28,301 bases of DNA from an uncultured Senegalimassilia sp. (lineage in GTDB: Bacteria; Actinomycetota; Coriobacteriia; Coriobacteriales; Eggerthellaceae), in contig CAKUJT010000020.1 of NCBI GenBank assembly GCA_934661765.1, forward strand, positions 1-28,301, read 5' to 3'. Shown in pieces: positions 8,898 through 18,537 of the stretch (the first letter of the stretch is position 1; each line of letters starts with the position of its first letter). The position numbers and the translations under genes are program-made. Below the pieces are notes generated by a model. That model saw only the letters and a program-made list of their open reading frames with translations, searched no databases and had not been told where the DNA came from.

Positions 8898-8939
8898 AAA
8901 CCCTATGTGTATTACCGCGTCAGCCAAGGAAGATGGACG

Positions 8940-11513
8940 ATGAAACAGTACAACCCTCACGAGATCGAACCTCGTTGGCAGAAGGCTTGGGAAGATGCCG
9001 ACCTGTACAAGGTCACGGAAGATCACGCCAAGCCCAAGAAGTACGTGCTCGAGATGTTCCCGTACCCGTCGGGCGACATCCACATGGGGCACGTGCGCAA
9101 CTACACGATCGGCGACGTCATCGCCCGCTATTCCAAGATGCGCGGCTTCGACGTGCTGCATCCCATGGGTTGGGACGCGTTCGGCCTGCCGGCTGAGAAC
9201 GCGGCCATCAAGCATCACAGCCATCCGGCGAAGTGGACCTACGCCAACATCGAGACGCAGAAGGCCAGCTTCAAGCGCATGGGCCTTTCCTACGATTGGG
9301 ATCGCACCGTCGTGGCGTGCGACCCCGAGTACTACCGCTGGGGCCAGTGGATCTTCCTGCAGTTCTGGAAGCGCGGCCTTGTCGAGCGTCGCAACTCGCC
9401 GGTGAACTGGTGCCCGAAGTGCCAGACCGTGCTCGCCAACGAGCAGGTCACCGAGGGCGAGTGTTGGCGTTGCCATAGCGCCGTCGAGAAGCGTGACCTG
9501 ACGCAGTGGTACCTCAAGATCACCGATTATGCGCAAGAGCTTCTGGACGACCTGGATCAGCTGGACGGCTGGCCGGAGCGCGTCAAGCAGATGCAGGCGA
9601 ACTGGATCGGCCGCTCCGAGGGCGCCGAAGTGAAGTTCACGCTGTGCGACAAGCAGGGCAATGCGCCGGAGAACCCCACGGAAGACGATCTGATCACCGT
9701 GTTCACCACGCGTGCCGACACCCTGTTCGGCTGCAGCTTCTTCCTGCTCGCCCCTGAAAGCCCCATCCTGAAGGGCCTGGTCGAGGGCACGGAATACGAG
9801 GCCGCGGTCATGCGGGTGGTCGAGGACGCGAAGAAGATCACCGCCGTCGAGCGTGCGCAGGGCAACAAGGAGAAGCACGGCGCGTTTACCGGCCGTTACG
9901 TGGTGAACCCCATCAACGGCGAGAAGGTGCCCGTGTGGGTTGCCGACTATATCGTGGCCGATTACGGCACCGGCGCGGTCATGGCCGTGCCGTGCGGCGA
10001 CCAGCGCGACTTCGAGTTCGCCAAGAAATACGACCTGCCCATCATCCCCATCATCCTGGGCGACGACGATCCGCTGTTCGAGCAGTTGAAAGACGAGCAG
10101 GGCCGCGTGGTCACCAGCGTCGATTGGGATAGCGCCATGGAAGCCGAGGGCCGACTGGTCCAGTCCGGCAAGTATACCGGCCTTACGGGCGGCAAGCATT
10201 CCGAGGGCGAGGAGGCCATCGTCGCCGATCTGGAGGCCGCGGGCCGTGGCAAGCGCAAGGTGGAGTTCCGTCTGCGCGATTGGCTGATCTCCCGTCAGCG
10301 CTATTGGGGCAACCCCATCCCGATGATCTACTGCGACAAGTGCGGCCTGGTGCCGGTGCCGGAAGAGGACCTGCCGGTGCGCCTGCCCGAGGACATCGAC
10401 CTTTCCGCCGGTGAGACCCTGGCAACGCACGAGGGCTTTGCCAAGTGCACGTGCCCGAAGTGCGGCGGCGAGGCTCGTCGCGAGACCGACACTATGGATA
10501 CGTTCACGTGCTCAAGCTGGTACTACCTGCGCTACACCGATCCGCACAACACCGAGCTGCCCTTCGATAGCGCGAAAACCAACCGCTGGATGCCGGTCGA
10601 CCAGTACATCGGCGGCATCGAGCACGCCATCCTGCACCTGCTGTACAGCCGCTTCTTCACGAAGGTGCTGCGCGACCTGGGCATGCTGGACTTTGACGAG
10701 CCGTTCAAGAACCTGCTGTGCCAGGGCATGGTGCTCGATGAGCACGGCGATGTCATGAGCAAGTCCAAGGGCAACGTCATCTCCCCCGAGGAGATGATCG
10801 CGGGCTACGGTTGCGACGCCGTGCGCGCCTACATCCTGTTTATGGCCCCGCCCGATAAGGAGCTGCAGTGGAACGAGGACGGCCTGGCCGGCATGCATAA
10901 GTTCCTCAACCGCGTGTGGCGTATGGTCTACGACCTGGTGGGCAAGGCTGATGAGGATACGCTGTACCAGCCGGGCGCATCCGATGCCGAGGCGGCAGCG
11001 GCTCGCAAGGTGCTGCTGCGCGAGCGTCATCGCGTTGCGGGCAAGGTTGTGGACGATTTCGATCGCAACAACTTCAACACCGCCATTGCTGCCATCATGG
11101 AGCTGGTGAACGCCATCGGCGACTACCTGCGCAAGGTCGGCCCGGAGCAGCGCGCCGCATCCGTTGACGAACAGGCGCTTGCGACCGAGGTCGCTAACGT
11201 GCTGGTTAGGTTGCTGGCCCCCATCTGCCCGCATATGACCGATGAGCTGTGGCACGATGCGCTGGGTTGCGAAGGCTCCATCCATACGCAGGAGTGGCCC
11301 GAGTTCGACCCCGAGAAGGCCAAGGATGACGAGGTCGAGCTTGCCGTGCAGATCAACGGCAAGGTGAAGGCCCGCATCACGGTTGCCGCGGACGCCGATC
11401 AGGAAGCCGTGAAGGCAGTGGCGCTCGAGGCCGTGCAGGACGCTGTGGCGGGCAAGGACCTGAAGAAGGTCGTCGTGGTGCCCGGCCGTCTGGTGAACAT
11501 CGTGGCGAAGTAA
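8940..11513 (+). CDS. leuS: Leucyl-tRNA synthetase
   Basis: An 857-residue class I aminoacyl-tRNA synthetase that charges tRNA-Leu. HMGH (residues 48-51, in [14 protein letters not shown]) and the MSKSKGN loop (near nt 10755) form the ATP site. A zinc-binding CPKC/CWRC pair lies near nt 9411-9480, and the CP1 editing domain spans about residues 220-420 with the TTRADTLFG threonine-rich motif. A second zinc-type insertion (CDKC/CPKC) precedes CSSWYYLRY. The C-terminal [11 protein letters not shown] tail is the usual one. ATG at 8940 has AAGGA upstream and starts the conserved [13 protein letters not shown]. No T-box precedes it. Confidence 0.99.
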   Translation: MKQYNPHEIEPRWQKAWEDADLYKVTEDHAKPKKYVLEMFPYPSGDIHMGHVRNYTIGDVIARYSKMRGFDVLHPMGWDAFGLPAENAAIKHHSHPAKWTYANIETQKASFKRMGLSYDWDRTVVACDPEYYRWGQWIFLQFWKRGLVERRNSPVNWCPKCQTVLANEQVTEGECWRCHSAVEKRDLTQWYLKITDYAQELLDDLDQLDGWPERVKQMQANWIGRSEGAEVKFTLCDKQGNAPENPTEDDLITVFTTRADTLFGCSFFLLAPESPILKGLVEGTEYEAAVMRVVEDAKKITAVERAQGNKEKHGAFTGRYVVNPINGEKVPVWVADYIVADYGTGAVMAVPCGDQRDFEFAKKYDLPIIPIILGDDDPLFEQLKDEQGRVVTSVDWDSAMEAEGRLVQSGKYTGLTGGKHSEGEEAIVADLEAAGRGKRKVEFRLRDWLISRQRYWGNPIPMIYCDKCGLVPVPEEDLPVRLPEDIDLSAGETLATHEGFAKCTCPKCGGEARRETDTMDTFTCSSWYYLRYTDPHNTELPFDSAKTNRWMPVDQYIGGIEHAILHLLYSRFFTKVLRDLGMLDFDEPFKNLLCQGMVLDEHGDVMSKSKGNVISPEEMIAGYGCDAVRAYILFMAPPDKELQWNEDGLAGMHKFLNRVWRMVYDLVGKADEDTLYQPGASDAEAAAARKVLLRERHRVAGKVVDDFDRNNFNTAIAAIMELVNAIGDYLRKVGPEQRAASVDEQALATEVANVLVRLLAPICPHMTDELWHDALGCEGSIHTQEWPEFDPEKAKDDEVELAVQINGKVKARITVAADADQEAVKAVALEAVQDAVAGKDLKKVVVVPGRLVNIVAK

Positions 11514-11534
11514 CAATCACGTACACGACAGTCG

Positions 11535-11570
11535 AAACGACCCGGAGGATGCTCCGGGTCGTTTTGTTTT
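11535..11570 (+). terminator. Intrinsic terminator after leuS
   Basis: A 13-bp stem AAACGACCCGGAG / CTCCGGGTCGTTT with a GATG loop, followed by a T-rich tail, 21 bases after the stop codon. Confidence 0.95.
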
Positions 11571-11616
11571 CGGGGTTGGGTTTCGGTGGCGTTGTTGCGC
11601 CGTTCCGGCGAAACGC

Positions 11617-11646
11617 TTGCCGTGGGGTTTCGGCGTTTGCTATTGT
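11617..11646 (+). promoter_or_regulatory. Leaderless promoter of the sanA-like gene
   Basis: TTGCCG (11617-11622), an 18-base spacer and TATTGT (11641-11646), with TG at the extended position (11638-11639). The predicted +1 is about 11653, three bases before the ATG at 11656. No Shine-Dalgarno site is present. Confidence 0.55.
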
Positions 11647-11655
11647 CTGTTTCCT

Positions 11656-12339
11656 ATGAGTAGCGCGAAGAAACATAAGGGATGCCTGAGGCGGGTGCTG
11701 GATATGGTGCTGGCGGCGGTTTTGGCCGTGGCGGCGGTGTTCGCCACTACGAATGTGGTTACCATCGTGGGCTCGAAGGGGTCCATCGTCACCGCTGAGA
11801 AGGCCAGCATCGGAAACGCCGACGCCATCGTGGTGCTTGGCGCATCGGTGCTGCCCGATGGGACGCCTTCGGGTATTTTGGCCGACCGTCTGGATGATGG
11901 CATCGCGCTGTACTTCGCCGGCGTGGCCCCGAAGATCATCATGAGCGGCGACAACGGCACCGCTTCGTACAACGAGGTGAAGGCGATGAAGCAGTACGCC
12001 ATCGCGCAAGGCGTGCCCAGTCAGGACATCTTCTGCGACCATGCGGGCTTCTCCACGTACGAGAGCATGTATCGGGCGAAATACGTGTTCGGGTGCGAGC
12101 GCATCGTGGTGGCAACGCAAACGTATCACCTGTATCGCGCGCTGTGGTCCGCAAAGAGCCTGGGGATGCAAGCCGAGGGCGTTCCCAGTGACTATCACGA
12201 GTATCAGAAGCAGCTGCAGTACGATATCCGGGAGATTCCCGCGCGCACGAAGGATTTCTTCAAGGCGCTGTTCCGTGTGCCGTCAACGTATGTCGGCGAA
12301 GCGATCAGCCTTGATCAAAGCGGGGATGTGACGAACTGA
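11656..12339 (+). CDS. SanA/YdcF-family (DUF218) membrane-anchored protein
   Basis: A 227-residue protein with a basic N-terminus, one transmembrane segment (about residues 14-38) and an extracytoplasmic DUF218 domain. Motifs are DAIVVLGASV, PSGILADRLDDGIALY, KIIMSGDNG and CDHAGFSTYESMYRA followed by VVATQTYHLYRAL, closest to E. coli SanA, which affects envelope permeability to vancomycin. The biochemical activity of the family is not settled. Start at 11656 follows from the promoter position; an upstream ATG at 11617 would fall inside the -35. The gene stands alone between leuS and the convergent luxR. Confidence 0.88.
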   Translation: MSSAKKHKGCLRRVLDMVLAAVLAVAAVFATTNVVTIVGSKGSIVTAEKASIGNADAIVVLGASVLPDGTPSGILADRLDDGIALYFAGVAPKIIMSGDNGTASYNEVKAMKQYAIAQGVPSQDIFCDHAGFSTYESMYRAKYVFGCERIVVATQTYHLYRALWSAKSLGMQAEGVPSDYHEYQKQLQYDIREIPARTKDFFKALFRVPSTYVGEAISLDQSGDVTN

Positions 12340-12370
12340 AACAAAACGGCCGCGCAGAATGCGCGGCCGT
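12340..12370 (-). terminator. Terminator between sanA-like gene and luxR
   Basis: A 10-bp perfect stem ACGGCCGCGC / GCGCGGCCGT with a 5-base loop. Read on the minus strand it is followed by TTTTGTTT, so it best fits termination of luxR. It may act weakly for the plus-strand gene. Confidence 0.8.
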
Positions 12371-12384
12371 CGTTCGTTCGGGGG

Positions 12385-14148
12385 TTAATCTTCTAGGTCT
12401 TTCGGGTTGAACGTTTCCAGCAAGTCGACCAGTTCTTGTTTCTTGTGGATATCCAGCTTGGCGTAGATGCGCTTGCTGTGGGTTCGGATGGTGTTCTCCG
12501 AAACCACCAGCTGCTCGGCGATGCGCGCTACGGTGTTGCCTCGGGCGATAAGCTCCATGACCTCGGTCTCGCGCGCGGATAGGCGGTAATGCTGTCGAAC
12601 CAGCGCAGCCTGCTTCGACAGACGGTCTTGGTAGTTCGGCGCTTCGGCGTCGTGCGTTTGACTTCGTTTTGCTGTGCTGGCGGGAGAGGTCCCGTTGCCG
12701 AGGTGGCTTGCGGATTCGCCGGTTGCCGCGCGGCCTTCGCTCTCCGCGCGCGCGATGACGATGGGCTTCGTTTCAAACGGGGAAGGACCCTGCGCGCCGA
12801 AGGGGCAGGTGTCGGCTCCCATGCATCCAGGGTTTGCCGCGGGGAGCGCCTCGCTTTCCGGCTCGGCCTCATCGAGGTCGGTTTGGCGCTCGTTGATATC
12901 GGCGATTTGCAGGGGAGCGCCGGCTACAAGCTCGATATCCTCCGCCTGGCTTGCGGCCAATGCTCGCTTGAAGCCGCCTTGCCCGATGAAGAACATGAGA
13001 CCGAGCAGATAAACCGCCACCAGCGCGACCACGGCATCGGGCTGCATGCCGATGACGCGTATCTGCTCGGCGAAGGTACCGGCAAGGAATCCGACATCGT
13101 GCAGCGCGTACACGATGCCGGCGAAGAAGCCGTAGATGAACACGGGGTTGATGCCGCGGTCGCGCGATGCTTGCGCGCACTGGATCATCATGAGGGCGAT
13201 TGCCACGCTGTAAACCGCATACAGGATGGCGGCCTGCCATCGAGCGTAGCCTCCACTGCAAAACGGGAGCACCAAAAACGAGGTGATGAGCAGCGGGAAG
13301 GCGACGCGGTAGGCGTTGGTCACGTTCATGCGGACGTTCTTGAACTGCCAGAGCACCAAGACGCCGACGCCCGCAACCAGGCATCCCGTCATGGACAGCA
13401 GGTTCACGAGGCTGCCGACCCGCGGATCGCCGATAGCCAGCGAGCGCATGACGCCGGTGCAGAATGCGATGGCGCCGACGCACAAGGCGCTGCGCCAGTA
13501 ATCGCGCAGCACACGGCGATATACCTGCGGATGCTCGCGCGGAACGTCTTCGAACATGGGTTGCCGCAAGTCGATTTGGCGGCTTTTCAGCACGATGGCG
13601 AGCGCGAACAGCGGCATGAACACCAGCGGGATGAGGAATGCGGTCACGGCTTGCGGGATGGCATACAACGCGAAATATAGAAGTGCGCCATAGGCGGTGC
13701 CAAGGATCAGATCATGGTTGCCGTGGTCTGCGTCGAAGCTGGCGAACAGGCGCTGCCACAGCATGTAGAAACCGGCGGAGCCCAGGCCCAGAAGCGAGCC
13801 GCCGGCTACCACCAGCGCTTGAGCGATGCCGTGCAGGTAAATCGCTCCGATAAGGCAACACCAGCCAAGCAGGTAGGGCGCGCTGGCAAGCATCACCATG
13901 AAGCGGCGCGTGGGCCCCGGGAAGTAGTACACTCCAACGGCGCTGGCCAAATAGCACAGCGAGAACACGAGCGATTGCATCAAGAAGAACCAGAACATGA
14001 CCTCCGGGGTTTGGAAGTTCATGGGCAAAAACGGGAACACGCCGCCCCATACGCCGGCTGCGTTGATGGCCAAAAAGAGCGCGTATCCAAGCGATGCGGT
14101 GTTGGGCTTGAACGTGCGGGCTATGTTGGAAATGCGTGTGCGTGCCAC
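12385..14148 (-). CDS. Membrane-embedded LuxR-family regulator
   Basis: About 587 residues. The first 395 or so form roughly ten to twelve hydrophobic helices, starting SLGYALFLAINAAGVWGG. A charged low-complexity linker (about residues 400-515) follows, and a C-terminal LuxR/GerE helix-turn-helix contains LSARETEVMELIARG, AEQLVVSENTIRTHSKRIYAKL and QELVDLLE. Such membrane-tethered LuxR proteins are abundant in Eggerthellaceae, often beside molybdoenzyme operons, and are thought to sense substrates at the membrane. GTG at 14148 was chosen because GAGGA lies 5 bases upstream; ATG at 14163 in the same frame has no ribosome-binding site. It is divergent from dmsA, which it probably controls (inference). 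Confidence 0.92.
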   Translation of the reverse strand: MARTRISNIARTFKPNTASLGYALFLAINAAGVWGGVFPFLPMNFQTPEVMFWFFLMQSLVFSLCYLASAVGVYYFPGPTRRFMVMLASAPYLLGWCCLIGAIYLHGIAQALVVAGGSLLGLGSAGFYMLWQRLFASFDADHGNHDLILGTAYGALLYFALYAIPQAVTAFLIPLVFMPLFALAIVLKSRQIDLRQPMFEDVPREHPQVYRRVLRDYWRSALCVGAIAFCTGVMRSLAIGDPRVGSLVNLLSMTGCLVAGVGVLVLWQFKNVRMNVTNAYRVAFPLLITSFLVLPFCSGGYARWQAAILYAVYSVAIALMMIQCAQASRDRGINPVFIYGFFAGIVYALHDVGFLAGTFAEQIRVIGMQPDAVVALVAVYLLGLMFFIGQGGFKRALAASQAEDIELVAGAPLQIADINERQTDLDEAEPESEALPAANPGCMGADTCPFGAQGPSPFETKPIVIARAESEGRAATGESASHLGNGTSPASTAKRSQTHDAEAPNYQDRLSKQAALVRQHYRLSARETEVMELIARGNTVARIAEQLVVSENTIRTHSKRIYAKLDIHKKQELVDLLETFNPKDLED

Positions 14149-14262
14149 AGAGATCCTCGTCATCGGGCGCCGCCGTTCGCCTGCCTGAAAGTGCCGGCGG
14201 CGGACGATCGAGCGCTCTTCTCCCTTGCGCGATTTCGCCGCTGCATAGCAAGAACGCGAAAT

Positions 14263-14371
14263 CGATTGCTGAAAACAGTATAGCGCGCAATCGGGTTCAG
14301 GCTGTCACATACTGTAATGGGTGATAGCCTGTGAACTGGGCAAACGCGAAATTCGCACGTTTTATGTGACA
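14263..14371. promoter_or_regulatory. Divergent luxR/dmsA control region with several dyads
   Basis: An inverted repeat GTTCAGGCTGTCAC (14295-14308) / GTGATAGCCTGTGAAC (14321-14336) has two extra bases in one arm. A perfect 9-mer pair TGTCACATA (14303-14311) / TATGTGACA (14363-14371) overlaps it. Others are CGATTGC (14263-14269) / GCAATCG (14287-14293) and GCGAAATTCGC (14346-14356). A minus-strand TATACT (14282-14277) is the likely luxR -10. No clear dmsA promoter was identified. The gap 14164-14542 holds no gene. Confidence 0.55.
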
Positions 14372-14557
14372 CGGCAGGGCGGTCAAGGCGATAAGGTTTC
14401 ACCACCAAATCCGCGCTTGGAGGGTAGACGAGCCCGAATCTAGCAAGCAAGGGTGGTGCGCGGCGAAAAGACCGCGAAAGGAAGAAGCCGTGTCGCGGCG
14501 CGCGATAGCGCAGCCGTTTCGGCAGTGGCGACGTAGGAAAGAATGAAGGGGGAGGCA

Positions 14558-16978
14558 ATGCAAGACATGCCAAGCATGAACCGCCGCACGTTCGTCAAGT
14601 CGACGGGTGCGCTGGGTGCTCTGGCCACCGTCGGCGGCGCCGCTGCAACGGGCGCGAACCTGTTCGGCGCAACCGAGCCGGCGCTCGCGGAGTCCGAGGA
14701 GAAGATCACGTGGGGCCATTGCGCCATCAACTGCCCGGGCCGCTGCAGCCTGAAGTTCCATGTGAAGGACGATGAGGTTGTGTGGGTGGACACCTGCACG
14801 AGCAAGGACGCCGGGTTCGACGACCCGCAGCCCCGTGCGTGCCTGCGCGGTCGTACGTATCGTCGTTGGATGAACCATCCCGATCGCATCAACTACCCCA
14901 TGAAGCGCGTCGGCAAGCGCGGCGAGGGCAAGTTCGAGCGCATCTCTTGGGATGAGGCTATCGACCTGGCGGCCACGAAGCTCAAGGAAGTCATCGAGAA
15001 GTACGGCAACGAGGCTGTGTACCTGCCGTATGCGACCGGCGTTTCCGCGACCACGGCTCGTCCGTTCAACCGTCTGCTGAACATGCTGGGCGGCAGCCTG
15101 AATCGCTACGGTGATTACTCCACCGCCCAGATCACGGCTATCACGCCTTATATGTACGGCTCTAAGAACAATGGCGGTAGCTCCTTCAAGAACGCTGAGG
15201 ATGCCAAGCTCATCCTCATGTTCGGTACCAGCCCCACCGAAACGCGCCAGGGCGGTCTGACCACTCATTACGACTGGGTCCAGCTGCGCGAGAAGACCGG
15301 TGCGAAGATCTATGTGATCGACCCTCGCATGAACGACTCTATCATGGGCCATTCCGACCAGTGGTTGCCCATCAACCCCGGTACCGACGCCGCGTTGGTC
15401 GCGGGTATCGCCCATTACCTGATTCAGCACGACATGTGCGATATGGACTTCCTGCACACCTACTGCGTGGGCTTTGACGAGCAGACCATGCCTGAGGCGT
15501 ACCAGGGCAAGAGCATGTCCTACTTCGATTACGTTATGGGCACGGGCTACGACAAGGTGGAGAAGACGCCGGCGTGGGCTGCCAAGGTCACCGGTATCCC
15601 CGAGAAGAAGATCGAGGAGCTGGCTGAAGAGATCGGCACCACCAAGCCGCTGTTCGTCTGCCAGGGCTGGGGCCCGCAGCGCCGCAGCAACGGCGAGTGG
15701 ACGTCCTGGTCTATCATGGCCCTGCCGTGCCTGGTCGGCCAGGTTGGCTTGGCGGGTACCAACAACGGTTGCCGCGAGGCGCGCAACAGCCCGACGCTGC
15801 AGTCCCTGCCGGCGGGCACCAATCCGGTGAAGGCCTCCATCTCGTGCTTCGTGTGGACCGACGCCATCAAGCATGGCGCGGACATGACGGCCAAGAACTG
15901 GGGTGTGAAATACGTCGACAAGCTGAACACCGGCATCAAGTATATGATCAACTATGCCGGCAACTGCCTGACCAACCAGCATGGCGACATCAACTACGCG
16001 CATGACATCCTGGTGGACGAGTCGCTGTGCGAGTTCATCCTGGGCATCGACATCGTGATGACCGATTCCCTGAAGTATTCCGACGTCATTCTGCCCGACA
16101 TGTTCCGCTTCGAGCAGAACTCGCAGATCGCCACGGGTTCGAACTGGGGCTATGTCATCACCGGCACCCCTGCTACGTCCGTGAAGTACGAGCGCAAGAC
16201 CTGCTACGAAATGTGCGAGCTTATCGCCGACAAGTTCGGCGTCAAAGACAAGTTCACCGAAGGCAAGACCGAGCTTGAGTGGATGAAGGAGCTGTATGAG
16301 AAGTCTCGCGAGAAGGACGAGGAGCTGCCCGCGTGGGACGAGGCGGTGAAGATGGGCGTGTACACGCGCGAGTACGCCCCCACCATCTCCATGAAGAAGT
16401 TCCGCGACGACCCTGCGGCCAATGCCCTGACCACGCCTTCCGGTAAGATTGAGATCTTCTCCGAGAAGCTGCTGAAAGACACCGAAGGCTGGGAGCTGAC
16501 CGACGGCGATACGCTTGCATGCCTGAACACGCTGGCGCCGATTCCCGCGTACATCCCCGAATGGGATGGCGTGGAAACGACCACCGACGAGTATCCGCTG
16601 GCGTTGGGCGGCTTCCATTATCGCGGTCGTCTGCATTCCTCTTGGGGCGGTATCGAGGAGCTGAAGGAGGTCAACCCGCAGGAGGCTTGGATCAATCCCG
16701 CCGACGCGGAACCTCGCGGCATCAAGCAGGGCGACACCGTCCAAGTGAAGAACGAGTTCGGCACCATCGAGCTGCTGGCGAAGGTCACGCCGCGCGTTAT
16801 CCCGGGTATGGTCGCCATCTCCCAGGGCGCTTGGCACAATGCGGACATGTCCTCCTCCGATCCCAAGGCTCGTCTGGACAAGGGTGGTTGCATCAACACG
16901 CTGACCACGCATCGCCCGAGCCCGTTGGCTAAGGGCAATCCGCAGCATTCCAACATCTGCGAAGTCGTGAAGGCTTAA
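14558..16978 (+). CDS. dmsA: DMSO reductase-type molybdopterin catalytic subunit
   Basis: An 806-residue Mo-bisMGD oxidoreductase that would reduce S- or N-oxides such as DMSO, exported by Tat to the outer membrane face. The Tat signal MNRRTFVK (Arg9-Arg10) and a hydrophobic stretch end near ALA. A 4Fe-4S motif has Cys55, Cys59, Cys63 and Cys95. Ser188 in RYGDYSTAQI is the expected Mo ligand. CQGWGPQRRSNGE, YAGNCLTNQH, LTTPSGKIEIFSE and the C-terminal THRPSPLAKGNPQHSN closely match E. coli DmsA as I recall it, as does the length. ATG 14558 is favoured by AGGGGG five bases upstream; ATG 14543 (AGGAAAG) is possible. First gene of the dms operon. Confidence 0.95.
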   Translation: MQDMPSMNRRTFVKSTGALGALATVGGAAATGANLFGATEPALAESEEKITWGHCAINCPGRCSLKFHVKDDEVVWVDTCTSKDAGFDDPQPRACLRGRTYRRWMNHPDRINYPMKRVGKRGEGKFERISWDEAIDLAATKLKEVIEKYGNEAVYLPYATGVSATTARPFNRLLNMLGGSLNRYGDYSTAQITAITPYMYGSKNNGGSSFKNAEDAKLILMFGTSPTETRQGGLTTHYDWVQLREKTGAKIYVIDPRMNDSIMGHSDQWLPINPGTDAALVAGIAHYLIQHDMCDMDFLHTYCVGFDEQTMPEAYQGKSMSYFDYVMGTGYDKVEKTPAWAAKVTGIPEKKIEELAEEIGTTKPLFVCQGWGPQRRSNGEWTSWSIMALPCLVGQVGLAGTNNGCREARNSPTLQSLPAGTNPVKASISCFVWTDAIKHGADMTAKNWGVKYVDKLNTGIKYMINYAGNCLTNQHGDINYAHDILVDESLCEFILGIDIVMTDSLKYSDVILPDMFRFEQNSQIATGSNWGYVITGTPATSVKYERKTCYEMCELIADKFGVKDKFTEGKTELEWMKELYEKSREKDEELPAWDEAVKMGVYTREYAPTISMKKFRDDPAANALTTPSGKIEIFSEKLLKDTEGWELTDGDTLACLNTLAPIPAYIPEWDGVETTTDEYPLALGGFHYRGRLHSSWGGIEELKEVNPQEAWINPADAEPRGIKQGDTVQVKNEFGTIELLAKVTPRVIPGMVAISQGAWHNADMSSSDPKARLDKGGCINTLTTHRPSPLAKGNPQHSNICEVVKA

Positions 16979-17005
16979 AGGCAGCGAGTACGAGAGGAGT
17001 AAGAG

Positions 17006-17626
17006 ATGACTCGATACGCATTTCATTTCGACGGCACTCGCTGCACGGGTTGCAAAACCTGCGAGATGGCCTGCAAGGATTTCAAGGACCTGAGCGTCGG
17101 CACCGCATTCCGCAAGGTGTACGAGGTGACGCTGGGCACGACCGAGCGCGATGCAAACGGCTGCATCACCAGCAGCTGCGTGAGCTATCCGCTGTCGATG
17201 TCGTGCAATCACTGCGATGACCCGGCGTGCACCAAGGTGTGTCCGACCACAGCAATGCACAAAGACCCCGAAACCGGTCTGGTGTCCGTGGACGCTGACA
17301 AGTGCATCGGCTGCGGCTACTGCCACATGGCATGCCCGTACAACGCGCCGAAGGTCGATCGCAAAAAGGGCCACAGCGTGAAGTGCGACGGCTGCGCCGA
17401 GCGCGTCGCCGCAGGTGAGAAGCCGGTATGCGTGGAGGCGTGCCCGGCTCGCGCACTGGACTTCGGCACGATCGAGGAAATGGCCAAGCTGGGCGAGCGC
17501 GGGAACATCGCGCCCCTGCCCGAGCCCACCTACACGAAACTGAATCTGTACATCAAGGCTTCCGCTGATGCCCTGCCTGCAGGCGCGGAGGACGGCAAAG
17601 TCGTGAATCCCCTGGAGGTGATGTAG
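17006..17626 (+). CDS. dmsB: DMSO reductase-type 4Fe-4S electron-transfer subunit
   Basis: A 206-residue ferredoxin-like subunit passing electrons from the membrane anchor to DmsA. Sixteen cysteines make four cluster motifs: Cys13/16/19/23, 67/70/75/79, 100/103/106/110 and 127/130/142/146. The opening RCTGCKTCEMACKDFKDL and the later CIGCGYCHMACPYNAP and CDGCAERVAAGEKP are characteristic of DmsB. It carries no signal peptide, consistent with co-export with DmsA. It starts 27 bases after dmsA with a GAGGAG site, and its stop is one base before dmsC1. Confidence 0.96.
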   Translation: MTRYAFHFDGTRCTGCKTCEMACKDFKDLSVGTAFRKVYEVTLGTTERDANGCITSSCVSYPLSMSCNHCDDPACTKVCPTTAMHKDPETGLVSVDADKCIGCGYCHMACPYNAPKVDRKKGHSVKCDGCAERVAAGEKPVCVEACPARALDFGTIEEMAKLGERGNIAPLPEPTYTKLNLYIKASADALPAGAEDGKVVNPLEVM

Positions 17627-17627
17627 C

Positions 17628-18485
17628 ATGATGGCCGAGCTGCCTTTGGCCCTGTTCACCACGCTGGCGCCTATCGGCGCGGGCGCGTTCATCGCGCTGG
17701 CCGTGGCTTTCTTCACCACGAAGTTCTCCGATGAGCAGCTGAAGAAGATCGACCGCATGACCGCTATCCCGGTCGTCGTGCTGGTGGCGGGCTTCATCTG
17801 CGCGTTCTTCCACCTGGCTAGCCCCATGCATGCTTTCGGCGTGTTCGCCGGCCTGGGCGCGAGCCCGCTGTCCAACGAGCTGCTCGCCGGCGTCGTGTTC
17901 GCCGTGCTGGCTATCGTGTACTGGATCGTGGCGCTCGCCGGCAAGCTTGGCGAGGGTGCTCGCAAGGGCTTTGCCGCCGTGGTGGCCGTGATGGCGATCG
18001 TGTTCGCGTGCTTCACGGGCGCCGCTTACATGATGGAGACCATCGCTTCCTGGAACACCCCGATGGTTCCCGTTGCCGTGCTGGGCTTCAGCCTGCTGGG
18101 CGGCGTTTCCCTGGGCGTGCTCGTGCTGGCGCTGTCCGGTGCACTTGAGGACGCTGCGAAGGGCGGCTTCAAGATGGCTGCGCTGGCGGTGCTGGTCGTC
18201 GGCCTGGTCCTTGGCGTCGCCGGCTTGATGGTGCAGGTCATGAGCGTGTCCGGTATGGGCAACGCGCTGGTCGACGGCGCGGACCTGGTCGCCGCCGCCT
18301 CCGCTCCCATGTGGATCGGCGTGGTGTGCATGGTCGTTGCCGCGGCAGCCGCCTTCATGGCTCTGCGCAACTCGAAGTCCACGGCGCTTGCCGCTGCGGC
18401 TCCGGTGTTGGCCATCGTGGGCGTGTTCGCTGCTCGCCTGGCGTTCTATGCGGTGCAGCTGAGCGTCGGCCTGTACATCGGCTAA
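17628..18485 (+). CDS. dmsC: DMSO reductase-type membrane anchor subunit (first copy)
   Basis: A 285-residue integral membrane protein with about eight hydrophobic helices. It anchors DmsAB and oxidises menaquinol. DmsC features are LPLALFTTLAPIGAGAF at the N-terminus, FHLASPMHAF, GASPLSNELLAGVVF and RLAFYAVQLSVGLYIG at the C-terminus; the length matches E. coli DmsC. ATG at 17628 lies one base after dmsB, with GGAGG inside the dmsB end, indicating tight translational linkage. A second paralogue lies at 19360. Confidence 0.94.
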   Translation: MMAELPLALFTTLAPIGAGAFIALAVAFFTTKFSDEQLKKIDRMTAIPVVVLVAGFICAFFHLASPMHAFGVFAGLGASPLSNELLAGVVFAVLAIVYWIVALAGKLGEGARKGFAAVVAVMAIVFACFTGAAYMMETIASWNTPMVPVAVLGFSLLGGVSLGVLVLALSGALEDAAKGGFKMAALAVLVVGLVLGVAGLMVQVMSVSGMGNALVDGADLVAAASAPMWIGVVCMVVAAAAAFMALRNSKSTALAAAAPVLAIVGVFAARLAFYAVQLSVGLYIG

Positions 18486-18508
18486 CCGCTGAGGGTCGAT
18501 GCTTTTTC

Positions 18509-18537
18509 GGGGCGCGTCCGGTTTACGGGCGCGCCCC
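18509..18537 (+). other. GC-rich hairpin between dmsC1 and the chaperone gene
   Basis: A 12-bp stem GGGGCGCGTCCG / CGGGCGCGCCCC (one T-G pair) with a GTTTA loop, followed only by TTGCCTT. It could slow or partly terminate transcription, or protect the upstream mRNA. It overlaps the -35 of the next promoter. Confidence 0.75.

Noticed and set aside
8627..8939. A T-box or other amino-acid riboswitch before leuS
   Set aside because: No GGTGG.ACCGCG-type T-box sequence and no specifier-loop motifs; the only transcript start visible is the extended -10 at 8889, leaving a 36-base leader.
8679..10430. A 583-codon minus-strand frame opposite leuS
   Set aside because: Antisense shadow of leuS with skewed composition and no recognisable motifs; similar shadows occur opposite eno, rpoA and rpsM.
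14558..16978. Assignment of the molybdoenzyme as a catechol dehydroxylase as known in Eggerthella
   Set aside because: Length, the YGDYSTAQI serine-ligand motif and the C-terminal THRPSPLAKGNP segment match DmsA closely, and the dmsB/dmsC partners are the classical ones.
14399..18016. A 1205-codon open frame on the minus strand opposite dmsABC
   Set aside because: It lies antisense to three clearly real genes. Its sequence is His/Gln/Arg/Leu/Ala/Val-rich without domains, as expected from the complement of GC3-biased genes. No ribosome site or family match was seen.
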